The position numbers and the translations under genes were made by a program. 64,000 nucleotides of DNA from Strix aluco (Eukaryota > Chordata > Aves > Strigiformes > Strigidae). Positions 38,377-51,858 of this stretch are shown here, piece after piece. The stretch covers positions 3,094,195 through 3,158,194 of the forward strand of contig NC_133971.1 in the NCBI RefSeq assembly GCF_031877795.1, read 5' to 3'. The stretch's first letter is position 1. The number at the start of each line of letters is the position of its first letter. The notes under the pieces were generated by a model. That model saw only the letters and a list, made by a program, of their open reading frames with translations, had not been told where the DNA came from and ran no database searches.

Positions 38377-39698
38377 AGAAGTCCTTATTATTTTATGGTG
38401 GAACACATGTGTCAAGCTCCTGAGCTATCCCAGGGAGCACTTTAGGGCGCCTACAAAGAAATGGCACTTAAGCCATTCCAGGAGAGGGGGAGGAAACCCA
38501 AAGGGTTCAGGCGGTGTTTTGAGGATCACATAAAAATTCCTTCTAAATCCTTGTCCTTTCTAAATCCTTTCTAACCCGACCAGGACTGTTATTCCGGAGA
38601 AAGTGCCCTGCCCTGTTGTAAATACCCAGAGAACAGATGCAGCTTTAGGAGTCCAGAGCTGGAGATTTCCCACCCCTGACTGTTAATAAAATGAGGGTAA
38701 AGCAGTGAAGAAACACTGCCAGAAAGCAGCTAATTTAGACCAAAAAAGCTCTGACCAGTGTCTGCAGTGGCTTCAGAAATATGAGTTCGGGAATATTGAT
38801 GAAAATATCAGTAATTAGTGGTTAAAAATAAAGGACTTCTGGCTAGCCATAATTTATGACATGTCTAGCTTTGGTGGAATGGTTGCAACTGATTAATTAC
38901 CTTCTAACATGTGTTCACCAATTTATGTTCAAACATTGACAGAAACAGTTGAAAAGAACATAGTCTTTCACAGCCCTGATGGTAGCAGCCATGTTATCAG
39001 ATTGCTCCGCTTAGTATATTTTACTGAAATCAAGTGCATTGGAATAGTTTTGATGATTACTTCATTCTGATACTTCTGATTTACTAATTAATAAGCCTAA
39101 CCAGTCCCTTCAATTATAGTTTACAAATTGTTTTAAATTACTTAACCAGTCTCTGGCTTCCTGCTGTTTGTTTTCCACAGTGTGGTAGAAAAGAGGTCAA
39201 GGTACATAGTACAATTATGATTTATTGATTTATACTGTGGAAGGGTAACAGTCTTCTTGGCAAGACTTTACTTTCCTAGTGGCTTAAAAAAGGCTATTAG
39301 GCAATGACTAATATTGTTATAGCTCTAATTTAACATGATTAAATGGTTGTATTTTATTTGGCAGTGGCTGGTGCAGTTTGAGAAACAAGGAATCACTTAA
39401 TTACTTGAGTGATGGGTGTCTTGGAAAGGCTAATTGAGGCAGGTAGGAAGTTTCATTACTTCTGTTTTAATGTGGACTAAGCAGATGTTAGGCAGTTTCT
39501 TTCAATTTGAAAATTCATCACGTGACATTATTAATATTTTAGCTGGGAGAAAAAAAAAAACAAAAATAAGTTCAAATCAGTTTGATTCGCCCATTTCAAA
39601 CTAACATGGATTTAAATCCTTACTCGTATATCTCCGAGCATTCATGACACGCTAATGTTCATGGTATGCTTTACACAAATTTATCCTGAACATTACTG
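38377..39698. other. Intergenic DNA, no gene seen
   Basis: Unique by eye; no exon or RNA gene recognised. Confidence 0.5.
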
Positions 39699-40431
39699 TG
39701 AAACAAAGATCTTCACTCAACAGTCAGGATTGAGTACAACTGTTCAGCAGGGATTCTTTTTTGCTGGGCAGCACTGGGGATCGCTCCACCACAAGTGCCA
39801 CACTTACTAACAAAACTCTCTGACTAATACAGACAAAAAGCATACATATGCATCAGATTGCTTAGAAAAGGCAGTCTTATGCTAATGGTTCTTAGAATTC
39901 ATTTACATCGTCTGAGCATGCGTAGTAAAAATAGAGTGAGGGTCTTCTCCCCTCCTTAGGGGTCCACACAGCCTTTCTCACACTGTCCCTTACTGAACTT
40001 TAGGTTTCTGGTGTCCATATCTGGTCAGAGAGTTACTTCATCCGACCTTCAGCTCCTCTTTGTTCCAGCTCTCAGCACTTCTCTTGACACTGGCGTCTTC
40101 TTAGGCCCTTGTTTCTTTAGGTTCCTGCTATTAGGGATGTACTCAGGGAGGTTGTTTTTTCAGGCTGTCCAAGGTCTGTCTTACCTTTACCAGGCAAGGA
40201 GTTAAAGGTTTTAAAACATCTTATAAGTGGGTAACTGGGTAACGACTACAGAGGGTAGTTAGGGAAAAGTATAAATGAAATTATATACATGAGAGTAAAA
40301 TACAGGAAAAATACAGGAAAAAATAAAAGCTAGTAAAATATAAGTGATGTCTAATGTTAAAACTCCATGTCTTATTTTACAGGTCCCTGTACATTAGCAA
40401 CTTCAAGTATACTGGTAGCAGCTTTCCTTCA
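39699..40431 (+). mobile_element. Solo LTR of the same ERV family (copy B)
   Basis: A 733-bp unit starts TGAAACAAAG and ends TTTCCTTCA. It is flanked by ACTG on both sides, a 4-bp target-site duplication different from those of copies A and C, so it is an independent insertion. The TATAAA (40270-40275) and AATAAA (40322-40327) motifs are in the same places as in copy A. It carries more private differences than A and C do from each other (roughly a dozen by eye). One of these shortens a T-run and shifts the internal frame, so the shared 74-codon frame ends early (40011-40205). No internal retroviral genes are attached. Confidence 0.85.
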
Positions 40432-40443
40432 ACTGAGATTGCA

Positions 40444-40509
40444 GAGAAGTGGTAATGGGGTCCACATTCCTGGAAAGAGAAGTGGTAATGGAGTCTGTAT
40501 TCCTGGAAA
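40444..40509. repeat. Two-copy 33-bp tandem repeat beside LTR copy B
   Basis: Two 33-bp units, each beginning GAGAAGTGGTAATGG and ending ATTCCTGGAAA, lie head to tail. They differ at about four positions and start 12 bp beyond the LTR end. Confidence 0.85.
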
Positions 40510-43500
40510 GACCACTACGTCCCACTTCACCAACTGTCTGTTGCTTTTAGAGGCTTTCTTTGGTCACAGCAAGTTGGCCATCTCCATGTTCAGCAGGCAT
40601 CTGCTCTCAATAAAACTCTTAATGTGGAATATCTGAGCACAGAAGAGTAGGAGAACAGAGCAATACCCTACTGAAATCCTAGAGGAGTCACATTGTTGTG
40701 CACCAGGTTAGCAGAAGGGACTGTCAAGGTGTTTTTTCTTCCCGGCATCATCATCCCACCCCTGTGGCACCATGAAGCTTCCCTGCACACTGGATGCTGG
40801 TTCAAAGTGAAGAATGCACAGCCAAATGGAAACTGCAAGCATCACGTGTCATGCCTGTATATGCAGTAAATTCTGACTAAATCCTATTAGATACATATGG
40901 AAGGTGCAAGCCAAGTTCTCTTGGGTTGGTTGTTTTGCAATAATGATTGAATATTCAGGCTGCTTTCCATGGGACAAAAAGCATCCTTTTTTCAGCCAAA
41001 TGTATGTGCATAGATAACCTCTCTCTTCCTAGTCAATCACAAAGTCCAAACAAATACTACCTCCAAGGAAAAATATAACCTTTATCTTCAGATGATGTTA
41101 AAGACCCTGTATTTGCGTAGGATGAAATGCAGCAGCATTTAGTGCTTACTTCAACAATGCTGTAGTTATGTGTGAGAAGAAAAGAAAAAAAAGGAGACAC
41201 AACCACACACAAAAAAAGGAACTTGGCATGTTATCTGTAACATTTCCTTTCCTCTTCCTTTAACATTGAGCAACACGTTTGGTTTTAATCAAGGTCAAGC
41301 ATTCCAGAGTATACTGGTCATATGTAAAGACAGTGCACTAGAGCAAGAGACATTTAATCAGACATTAATAATTTGTGTATATTGGGTGTATCTTTCCTGC
41401 TTCTTGATACATTAAAAAAAAGGTCACATTTTTATTGCTTATAAGCAACACCACAGTTGCTTTAGTATTATAAATAATATAAAACTGCTGGTTTGTATTA
41501 TTGATAATTTTCATCATTTTTATACAAACTGACGACATCAATACTCTGAAACACTTGCAGAGCTTAAGCTTTTTGGAACTTAGGAAAAATAGTGTCTCTG
41601 GAAGAAGCTGAAGTCCAAATTCACTGAGCTAGAAGGCTCAAAGCAGTTGCGTCCTTCTTACAGCAGGCAAGGATCAGGCTCTAACCCACTACCCACCACC
41701 ACAGCCCCTTGTGACACACATGCTGCCCGTCTTTGACTTGCATCACACACACCCCAGTGTATCACAGAGCCGACTTACCTTCTTGGTAACCAAAGCTCCC
41801 TTCAGCTCAACGAAAAGCAGGTGAGCACTGAAAAGAAAGTGCTGCCACAGGGGACAACCCTAGCAGGCTGTCCTGTGGAAAACCAAAGGAAAGGGAGAAA
41901 AGTGAAGCAGGAAACTCTGTGGTCACAGACAGACTTTCTGCCCCAAACTTGAAAGCCTGAAACATAACTAGAAGCTTGTGTCTCTCCAGCCCTCACAGTG
42001 TCCCTGTTAAAAATCAATCCAGAAACAAAAATAAGCCTGAAACAACCTCTCAGGATCAAAGAGAGCTGTTTTTATGGCATCAGAGACAAATGAACCAAGC
42101 AGCCAGGGATGAGCCTTGTATCACAAGACTTTAAACCACCTTTATTGAATATGCAATCTGGCTGAGCAAAGACACAGCAGTTTTACACCCACATACTCTA
42201 CAGGTCCTACTTACAAGGAAGCCAGATCAGATTTTGCTGATCCTGGACTGTGGGCTGGGCTGCCATGGGCTCAGGTGATCCAATGTGTAATTCCAGGAGG
42301 GTACCTTGGTACATGCTAAAGCTGAGACCTAGAAAGATCCCAGGACACCAGCAAGTTGGCCTGCTCTCTCTTCCTTGTTTGTTGGCCCTCAGGAGCCCAG
42401 ACCTGGAGCTTCCCATGTCCTCTCCCTCTCTCACCTTGTGCCAGACCAGTTTCCAAAGCTCTTTCCTAACATGTTAGTCATAGGCATGCCCTGGGGGTCC
42501 AGATAATTAACTGCTGTTTTTCCAGAACAAAGCTGGAGTTTGCATAATCCATGAGACTGCACAAACTGAAGACATAAAGGAGGGTTTGATCAGGTGCAAC
42601 TAGTTCTTCAAGATCTCCACCCTCAAGAGATATGAAGCATGGGCACCGCAATGTTTTATCTCTGTCCTACCTATACCTGCAATCTGGATTCCACCAGCAG
42701 TCCTCTGGAAGAAGATCATCCCTATAGCATGATCCTAGAGCTAAAATAAACACCTTGAGGACTGGGAGAGGTGGAAGATCCAAGCCATCATCTGGGCATC
42801 GCCCAAGGCTGTCATTCTGGCTGCAGGAGAAGGGGGAAGTGAGACTCTGGGCAAAGAAGGTGACAGAAGCAAAATCTATTTTGTCTCTGATGTATGCAAA
42901 TACCTCCCGGAGGGGCACTCGTGCTGCGTGCATGACTAGTGTATGTGGGGAGCAGACGGCGAACTTCAAATTGATAAAGTCCTAGCCAGAAATAAAAGCA
43001 ATGGTTTCCGATACACCCCCGTCTCTGTAGTGGAAAGCCAAGGGCAGGTGAGAGTTAAGTGCACTGATGCTGGGACACTGCATAGGATGGCAGGTGGGTA
43101 GGCAAGGCCACAAAACTCATGCCTTACTCCTCAAGGGCTGCAAGCGAGGTCTGCCACCTGCATCTGCATTGGTGGCACCTCTGCCCATCATCTCCCTTTG
43201 AGCTGAGGCATCCTCTGCTCTCCTCCGCAGCAGGAACAGCTGCCAGGTGTCATGTTTGAGACCAAGCGTGTGCTGATATGCAGGATCGTAGGCGGACGAC
43301 TGAGCACAAGCCCACATGTCAGTATAAACTCTCAGCCACCACCAGGTAAAGTCTTTCTAAAGATGGTGTGTTAGTCATTGCATTCTGCTGACTTTGCTGG
43401 GATTGCACGTGCCCCAGTCTCATGCTGAATTGTCTAACGCTGTATGCCAGGCTTTATGGGAGATCTGGAGCTTCAGTTTCTCCACCTGCAAACCAAAAAT

Positions 43501-43812
43501 AGCATTTATGTTCACAACACAAGCCAGTTAAGACCAAATTTTCATGCCTGTAAACACAAAATATAAATTCGAGCCAGTGAAATCTGATGTTAAGAAATAT
43601 TCTCTGAGCGCCTCTGGATCAGGATCTGACCTTGAGAAGCAGTAGAGAGGTCACTGCTGACTATACACTGCCAGTACAAATGAAAATAGTCACCCCAGGC
43701 AAAATCCTGCAGTTGCTAATAATCACACTAAGACAATGACACCCACTGTCATCTACTTGTTTTCTGTGTATTCAGTTTTATCGTGGAATGGGTTTTACCA
43801 GGAAGACACTAC
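40510..43812. other. Intergenic DNA with a GC-richer patch at 42.2-43.3 kb
   Basis: No supported exon. The 42.2-43.3 kb patch is richer in G+C and CpG and supports open frames on both strands, none with a recognisable domain. It contains an AATAAA near 42992. I cannot assign it to a gene or named repeat. Confidence 0.45.
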
Positions 43813-44105
43813 GCCTCCTCCTCCTCCTCCTCCTCCTCCTCCTCCTCCTCCTCCTCTTCTTCTTCTTCTCCTTCTTCTTCTTCTTCTTCTTGTTTTTCTC
43901 CTTCTCCTTCTCCTTCTCCTTCTCCTTCTCCTTCTCCTTCTCCTTCTCCTTCTCCTTCTCCTTCTCCTTCTCCTTCTCCTTCTCCTTCTCCTTCTCCTTC
44001 TCCTTCTCCTTCTCTTCTCCTTCTCCTTCTCCTTCTCCTTCTCCTTCTCCTTCTCCTTCTCCTTCTCCTTCTCCTTCTCCTTCTCCTTCTCCTTCTCCTT
44101 CTTCT
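43813..44105. repeat. Composite polypyrimidine microsatellite
   Basis: A 290-bp pure-pyrimidine plus strand in three zones: (CTC)n at 43814-43856, (TTC)n to about 43890, then (CTTCTC)n to about 44105, with one TTGTTTTT interruption near 43890. Its Leu, Ser, Pro or Phe open frames (and the Arg/Glu frame on the minus strand) are repeat artefacts. Long mirror-symmetric pyrimidine tracts can adopt triplex (H-DNA) form. Confidence 0.97.
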
Positions 44106-47100
44106 TTATGGGATTAAATGGGATTAAACATCCCCCGTCCTTTCCTACTGTCTGTATTCTTTCTACAGAAATGTAGACAGGCAAACATCTCACTTTCAAA
44201 CCTCCCCTCCCAAATTCAATAACTATTATTTGTTTAAAGTCTTATTTGTGTATATAAATTTAACACTAATTCATAAAATACTGAGCTATTCACGATACAG
44301 ATGTTCTCTCTCTCCAGTACAAGGAATGAGGCATGCCTTTATTTCACTCTCTCCCAGGAAAACTAGAAATAATGGACTTAATTTTGAGCAAAACATGTAT
44401 TGCCACCACTAATATAAAACTCACATAAGACAAAAAAAAAGAAACAAAAGGGCTTTAATTAGTTTCAACACAACAATTTTCCTTCTAGAGTAGATATCAG
44501 ATTAAAATAAGTATTAAGCAGTTCAATTAGTCAGAACTAATGAATTCTGAACACCTGTGGTCTACAGGCACTAACTTTGTGTTTTATGGTCTAGATGTTA
44601 ACTTCATATGATTTGTAAAACATTGCCTCGTACATTGTTGCCTAGCACTGCAAAAAAAGAGAGTGACTCTAACAGTATTTCTGAGAATGTCTGAATATAA
44701 CTGGAGAAGACATGAACAGAAATGCACACTGTTTCTTTGCTAATTCACACAGCTTCAGAAAGCTATGACATTTTTTGATCACATTAGCCTCAGTTTTTTG
44801 AGGAGCAGAAAAATCTCAACTTCTGTTTCCTTTGCAATAAAAGATTGTTTTCATGAACATTCAAGGCTCCTTTTCTGGGTTAGGAAAGCAAGACGATATT
44901 GTTTTTCCATTTACTTTCTCCTCTAGAGCATGCTGCTTTCAAAAACAAGGTCTGTGTCCACAGGGTCGGATGGCATAACTGTGTACGCTGGCTCCGAGGA
45001 TTTAGCTGTCCATCTCCTGAGGCTATGCAGGATTCTTTTCCATGCTTGGAGGATTATCTTTAATATTAATCTCCCAATGTTTGTAATGAGCCATTCCATT
45101 TGCAAGTCAGAAGGCTTGCTAGTAACTGCCTGGCATTTGCCCTTCTCCTTCTTGCCCTGCACTCCACAGCAGAGCATGATTTTTAAGGTGGGCAGACTGT
45201 TTCCCAGCTGGTAATACAGCAGTGGTCCACACTGCTGTCATAGGTCAGGCCTTACCTTAATCCTTAGTCCACTAAAGCCCAGGATTAGAGGTCTTCTGAT
45301 GTGCAATAGAGGTCTTCTGCCAGTACTGGATATAAGGAGTTTATACACACTTAACCCTGAAAAGCCTCTTAGCGCTGTAAAGTGACATGATTCTTATTAA
45401 ATCTGTCTCTCAAGATGGAAGAATCCAGAAGTTGTAGGCACATGGTCCTTGGAGGAAGAATCATGGTGCTTGCCTTAGTGATCTTGAATTGTCAGAAGGC
45501 AGAGCATCATGCATATGGAAATAGTGGGAAAAGACTGGGCAAAGGGAAACATGAAAAAATGAAGGCAAGGAAGCTCTCAGCAGTTTCTCCTCTTTGCTCG
45601 TGCTCTACAGCTGTATATTTTTCCTGCCAGAAGTACCTGCTCTCACCCTTCCAAGGAACATCCCAGAGCACATAAAAGGGAGGGCAGAAGCTGTAGACAC
45701 CTCACCTTTTATACAGCAGACAGCTAGTCAGAGCACTGCTCACAAACGAGGGCAGGGTTTCAGGCCCCCTGCAGCCCCACCAAATTCAAACTCACCTCTC
45801 GAGCCTTGAGACTAGGCTAACGATCAGAGTGGAGAGGTTCCACCACCTGCGCACGGCTGTGCCACAGCGCAGGCAAGGCTTCAGCTCTGGCTGGGACAGA
45901 AAAATCAAGAGATACCACAAGGAAGCATGCATGTCCCCAAACCTGCAGAAAGTCCCACTTAAAATGGCTAGACCAGGTTTATTAAATATATAACAGACAA
46001 TAGCTGGATACAGGACTCACATGGGTGGAGACACATTAACCAATATTTTGCCATCTGAATAGCCAAAGCTCAACTCTGAGGATGGTAGCCAGTGTTTTTT
46101 GCTGGAGTAGGACGTGGCTCCTTAGGACCTTGTCCAGCAGAAGTTACAAAATGTGGTAACTGCAGAACAACAAAGAATTAAGAGGGAAACCAGTTCCTTC
46201 TCACAAGGCAGAAAACTGGAAAACTCGTATTTGGCATTATGTCCTTACAAAAGCTTGGCTGAGTAAGAGGGAGCACGAGCCTGTTTGCTATTGAGGCAAA
46301 TGCTATTAGAAGGAATAAGTGAATAAAGAGTCTCTTTGGGGAGAAATGTGGGCCCACAGAAGTGACTGAGGTGCTGGACAATCAGGAGATCAGGGAGAAG
46401 GGTCACTCCTTCAGCAGGAAAAGGTCAGTCAGTGAGGTATTTTTAGATTTCTGCTTCAAGGCGTGTTGCAAAGAATATCGTGTCATGGAGACCAGATGCA
46501 AACAGAGCTCGTTTTGGGGCTGAAGCATAAGAAAACAAGTGCCGTTTGAGTTGGTAATGCAGATATTGCCTGTGTGCCGCAGCAGAGGAGGTGGGGTGGG
46601 CCGTGTTATCATCCTGCAGGAAGGACCACAGGCACACACTTGGTGAGGAACAACTCACTATCTCCCTTTATCAGGACCCAACAAGGATTTCAAGTGAGGT
46701 CAAAGTTTGTTTGCCCCTTCTTTTCGTCTTGCCCTGCCCCAACCTCCAGGACGTGTTGATCTCTCAAAGCAAAACGAAATATGGTCCTGTGTGCATGTGG
46801 AGCAGAAATGTGTCTGGTCTTTGCCAGATGGGAAAGTCTTTGTATTTTCTTCTCTGCTTCCCCACCGTGGGGAACGGACAGACCTGAGGCAGCAGCACCG
46901 CGGTGGGTCCTGGATAGAGGGGATGCAGGTGGTGCAGCACATGCTTGTGCCCTGCGGGAGGCTGACAGCAAAGGGAGATTTCAGGCATCCCCTTTTCTTG
47001 CATCCCTGCTGGCAACTGTATACCCCATGCCTGGATGCATGACTCTTTCCAGTTAGGAAACTGGGAAATCACACGCTTAACTTCAGTTCAGGAATTGCAA

Positions 47101-50100
47101 AGCAGGAGCCAAGAAGTTTCCAGGGAAACCTGTTTCATAACCTGGACCGCAGTGTTTTAGCTTCCAGATTGAAACTGAATTTATTTTTATGATATTAAAT
47201 TCTTATATCCCATAATTATTTTCTGTCTGTGTGTACACATTGACACATACTTGTGTTTCACATATACTTTGAGCCATCACAAGATGGGCCAGATGCTATT
47301 TGCTCTGCATGAAGAGCAGAGCCACACTGAAGATGACAGCTTTTGGAATTTAGAGGATAAAATCACTGTGTGCTCAAACCAGGGGTACTACAGCACAGGG
47401 GTGACTACACTGTCTTCAAAGTCTACCTGCTGAGTTGGGGAAAATCCTGACAGCTTCAGCAGAAACCCTTCCCTGCGTCTTTGGCACCAGTCATTGTTGA
47501 GAATTCCTGGGGCCATCTCCAAGCTGTAGGTTTTAGCCAGGGAGTGGTGTCAGGGTTATTAAATCTATGCTCTCAAGCTCTGTGCTCACAGTTCCCAGAA
47601 TACCTTTCTCTTTTCTGGATATCCAGGCAAATCTGTAGTATGAGCCATTGGCAAAATAATCCTGTGAGTAGAACCACCACCTTCAGGAAGAGCAAAGCGT
47701 TCACCTTCCTGGGGTTACTGAGCAGGATGGCAGGACCAGAGAGATACTGCATTAGTCTTTGGGTTTGCACAGAAAGCAAAAAAAAATGTTGAAATGCAAT
47801 AACATCAGAGAAAAAGGCATTTACAATTTTATCGAAATCTTGTCTATTTGTAAAAATGCCGTCTCTACCATGAACACAACTTTGACTTGGTTAAAACCCA
47901 ACCAACCAACCAAAACTATTCTTAGGGTTTTTGGGCTACTATTTAGGCCAGTTTACACAGCTGTCTTCTTAGCTTCAGCACATCATTAGTCCAGGGTATT
48001 TAATTCTGTAATGCTTAAGTATTACATCACAATTATTTCCCTGTATTTATTGCATACAAGAGTATTATACTGTAATTACTTCAATGCATTTATTGTATAG
48101 AAGATGATTTTGAACGATGAACTGAAAAATGGAAATTCTTTTTTATTTTTTTGTGTGAAAATTAAGAGAATAACATATTGAATTGAACAGATGAACCTGA
48201 ACTTGCATGTGCTATTATTCTCACTACATGTTACTGCCAGTAGAAGTAACACGGGAGCAAATTCTGCTGCCAGCAAACTGGGCACACATTCTGATTTCTT
48301 ACTGGTTTACAGCAGCGCTGTATTGAAGCAGAAGCTACAATAGTAGCTCAAGGTCCACAGTATAGGCTGAACTATAGTGAAATGTGTCTGAAGGCAGGAT
48401 ATGCCTGAACTTAAGCAATTTTCTAGTCAGACCTCTGCATGATCAGTCAATTTAACGTAATTTTATGTCGAGCACATAGGCACTTTATTGCTGTAAAGCC
48501 CTCAATACAGTTTAATCTTTTGCAGATCAAAGCTCTCACTGAGCAGTTCTCAGCAGGATGATGACTTTGGATGTAGGGTACTGGAGTACTAAGCATTTGC
48601 ATGATAGAGACAGAACATGGATGTATTGGGGCTCTCGATTAGGTTCTAAAGAAAAGAAAAAAATCTGAATATTTCTGTTCAGGTCCCTGACATGAATTGA
48701 CTTATTTTGGACATGTACCAAGAAAAGTGAAATCAGAATCTTCCACAGTGGCTCTCTCTAAAACATCACCTAAAAGATGTCTGTTGAACTCAGCATTTTT
48801 CATCACTTATGCACTTGAATGTGAAATATATTCAGACATCTTTTAAAAAAAGTGAATTTACTTATGTTGGTGTATGAGTGGTGATAAACTGAAACACATT
48901 CATTCATTCATCTGATCTACATATATATTTAAGTATCTTTAGGTGAAGCTTGTCTGGAAAAGGCACCTCCTTCACACAGTGAACTATAAAATTTTACATC
49001 CATATTAACCACAGCTCCTTCTACCCCTCAAAACATGGAGAATGACCTCTTGTGGAGAAATGATGGCTTCTTTTACAGGGGAAAAAAGCAAAGGCAGCAA
49101 ATGTCCTGGTGTTCTTCACTGTGCAGGAACAAAGCAAGGGGTTGAATGAGTTAGTCATCTTAGCTTGGCAGGCCCTGTGGTAGCAATACTTGTCTTGAAA
49201 TCTATCTAGCCGTGGATTCATTCGGCTCATAGAAACAAAGAAATGTTTATATTCTCTACCAAATTTTATATAATGCCTGAGATCAGGGAACCACAGGAGG
49301 CATTCAGTCTGGTCAGGTGAAGTCAAGCCAACCGTAAAGGTAGTTCTCCTGCCCAGGTGTGGCTGTTGGGCACATCTGAGTCAGAGCACACAGCTGCCCT
49401 GCTTCCCTTTCAGCCCTCACCTGCTCAACGAGCAGGAAAATGGACCTCAGAGAGATCCATGCTATTAAAACACTGAATTTCCTACAGAAATAATATTATC
49501 TTTAAAAAAAAAAAAAAGGTTTAAAACAATAACAAAATTAATCTCATGATCTTAAACCATGTGAGCACCACCTAGAGATTTAAAATTCAAAAAATGCTGG
49601 CAGTGGCTGTCATCCTACTGATCTGCTCTGAAAATGCTGATGCATTTACAGTAAATCCCTAACCAGGCCAGTTGTGCAACAAGTTGAAGTGACACAAAGT
49701 ATTAACATTTATGGTGGTGAGTCAAAATCAAACAAACATCCTTCTTTTATAAGCTTTCTCACAGCATGTAGTAGCATGTACTGCGAGTAACGAAACATCT
49801 GTTACAGCCCTGGCTCTCTCACAACTGAGCAAGTGTTGCAATCGTTCTGCAGGGCCAGGCTTCACGTTAGGGCTTTAGTGGGTAGATGAGAAGTATCAAC
49901 AATGGACAATGCTCATCTCAGTTGATTCAGGAAGAATGGAATAAAATAAAAAAACTCTTCAAGAGCCAGGTTTCCTGTGTAGAAAATAAAAAAGTACTGT
50001 ATTGCAAAGTGTCCAAAACTAATTTTAACCCCTGACTGAGAGACTTATTTCGATGATACTTGCAGTTCATTCAAGTGCCCAGAAAATCCCTTTCCAGCAA

Positions 50101-51509
50101 GTGTAGGTATGGGCAGAAAAGGGATTTATAAAGCATGCTTAGATGGTTCACTCTTGTATAAAGTTGCCTACTATGGATGCACTGCACCCAATTTTAATTG
50201 CCTGCCCTTTCTGCACAGGGGTGTGGGTCTCCCTGACTGCCCTGTGCTTCTGTATATTGCCCACAGTGAAACAAGGCTCATTTCTCCCTCCACCCTCAGT
50301 AAGTTTTGCCATTGACCACAAAGACTCGGCCCTGTTTGCTGCATATTGTGACCAGCATAAACAGAGTCAACAGAATTCCTGGGAGTCAGAAATTTAAGAC
50401 TCGATGCTGCTGAACATGTACTAATAAAATATACATACACTCATTTCCCATCAATTCAAATGTGTACTTAAAAAGCACTTGTTTAAGGGCTTTGCTGACT
50501 AGAAGTAATTTCCCCTGTCTGTGAATGGTTTTGCATTAGACCTTAAAGATTACATCTGCTTTGGATATGACTGATAAGCGTAAGCTGTGCAGTCCTACCA
50601 GATATTACAGAACTGGGACACAGAAATGGGGTTTGTTTGGTTTTCTTTTCAGCTCAACAAGTAATTAGATACAGTAAAATCTGTGCATCACTATAGCAAA
50701 TTTCACGGAAAGATTTCCATAAGAAAAGTTTTCTTTTGAAGGGAGAGGTTGTTGCTCAGAGCTTTCCCAGCATTAAGCCTTTAGGCAAGTTCCTGAAGAA
50801 GGTATGAAAGGCTTGCATTCTCATTTACTATACTTCTGTGCTAGGCTCAGAAATGTTCAGAGGAAAATTCCCTTGCACTCATACTTTAATGTGTTTTTCT
50901 TCCAGAGTGTCTGTGCAGAAGCAGAGTTAATGATTCCTACAAGATCAGCCTGCCTCCCCCTCTCAGTTCTGAAATACTTCCTCTATTTTTTTTTTTTTTT
51001 ACCAAGGGAGGAACGTTTCTTGATCATTTATGACCCCAGATTACTGATCTAGCTCAGTTTGTAATGCAATACTTAAACCCTTCACTCAGAACTGGGGTAT
51101 CGTGTAGCACCCACTGATATTAACAGAAAATTCAACTCTTTTGAATTCCCTCTTATTTCTGACTGTGAGAAGAGAGTTTAATATTATGAACTCAGCAAGG
51201 TAATGCAGTCAACAGCATGCAGCTGTCAGTGGCTTTGCTCTTGTCCTTCATCTCCCCTCCCCTCTGTCTGTTTCAGATCATTGCCTATTTTATCATGACA
51301 CGATTTACATTTCAAGCTTTCTGGCTCAAGACGGTGTCTATATGTGAATTTGTAAAGGTCACAGATTTGGGTACCCAAAAACCAGTGAGAAGAGTACAGT
51401 TTAGGGAATTTAGAACAACAGCGTAATTAAAAAGCTTTCCTGTCCAACAGGATGTCTGCATCATCTTCCAGCTCCATAAGCAGTGAGCAGAAATAACAGA
51501 CTTGTTTGT
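44106..51509. other. Intergenic DNA downstream of ADGRV1
   Basis: No supported exon. A GC-richer patch at about 46.55-47.06 kb gives several overlapping open frames on both strands. None has a recognisable domain or convincing splice-site pair, so I treat them as chance. Confidence 0.5.
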
Positions 51510-51858
51510 ATCAAACGGACTCTATCATTTTTATTAATCAGTGTTACACATACAGGTTAATTAAAAAAGCTACAGATTGTGAAATATGTCATCTAGCTAC
51601 AAGATACAAATCTAGGCTGATTTCCATGGTATCTATTGATGCTCAGCCACTGTAAAAAATTTACAGTTTATTTTCTGATATACAAAACCTCAAGCAAACA
51701 TTCCTTGTTAAACGTTCAGTAAAGCTCACAGCATTCTACTACACAGTTTCATATAGTGTTTTAGTGCAAAAGGAAGTACAAATATAAAAATACTGAGGCT
51801 TGAATTAAAAAAAAAAAAAAAACAACAAAAAGAACAAAAAAACAACCAAACTGTGGAG
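51510..51858 (-). other. ADGRV1: Probable ADGRV1 3' UTR
   Basis: Sequence following the stop codon. Read on the minus strand it starts with a T-rich tract (51806-51847), then has two AATAAA hexamers (51667-51672 and 51530-51535). Between the hexamers and the stop lies a small perfect hairpin (CTGTAAA / TTTACAG, 51650-51666). The outer limit is inferred from the second hexamer; use of the first would give a UTR of only about 200 nt. Confidence 0.6.
51530..51535 (-). terminator. ADGRV1: Candidate polyadenylation signal AATAAA (distal)
   Basis: TTTATT on the plus strand, AATAAA on the transcript strand, about 325 nt after the stop codon. A second identical hexamer at 51667-51672 is the alternative. 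Which one is used cannot be told from sequence alone. Confidence 0.5.

Noticed and set aside
43736..44199. Several 110-146-codon frames of Leu, Ser/Pro, Phe/Ser or Arg/Glu runs
   Set aside because: Products of the CTC/TTC/CTTCTC microsatellite in every frame.
44923..45214. Mirror-image frames on both strands (84 and 94 codons)
   Set aside because: Neither resembles a known protein; typical chance opposite-strand pairing.
46574..47072. Cluster of overlapping frames on both strands
   Set aside because: GC-rich sequence keeps many frames open at once; no domain and no consistent splice pair.
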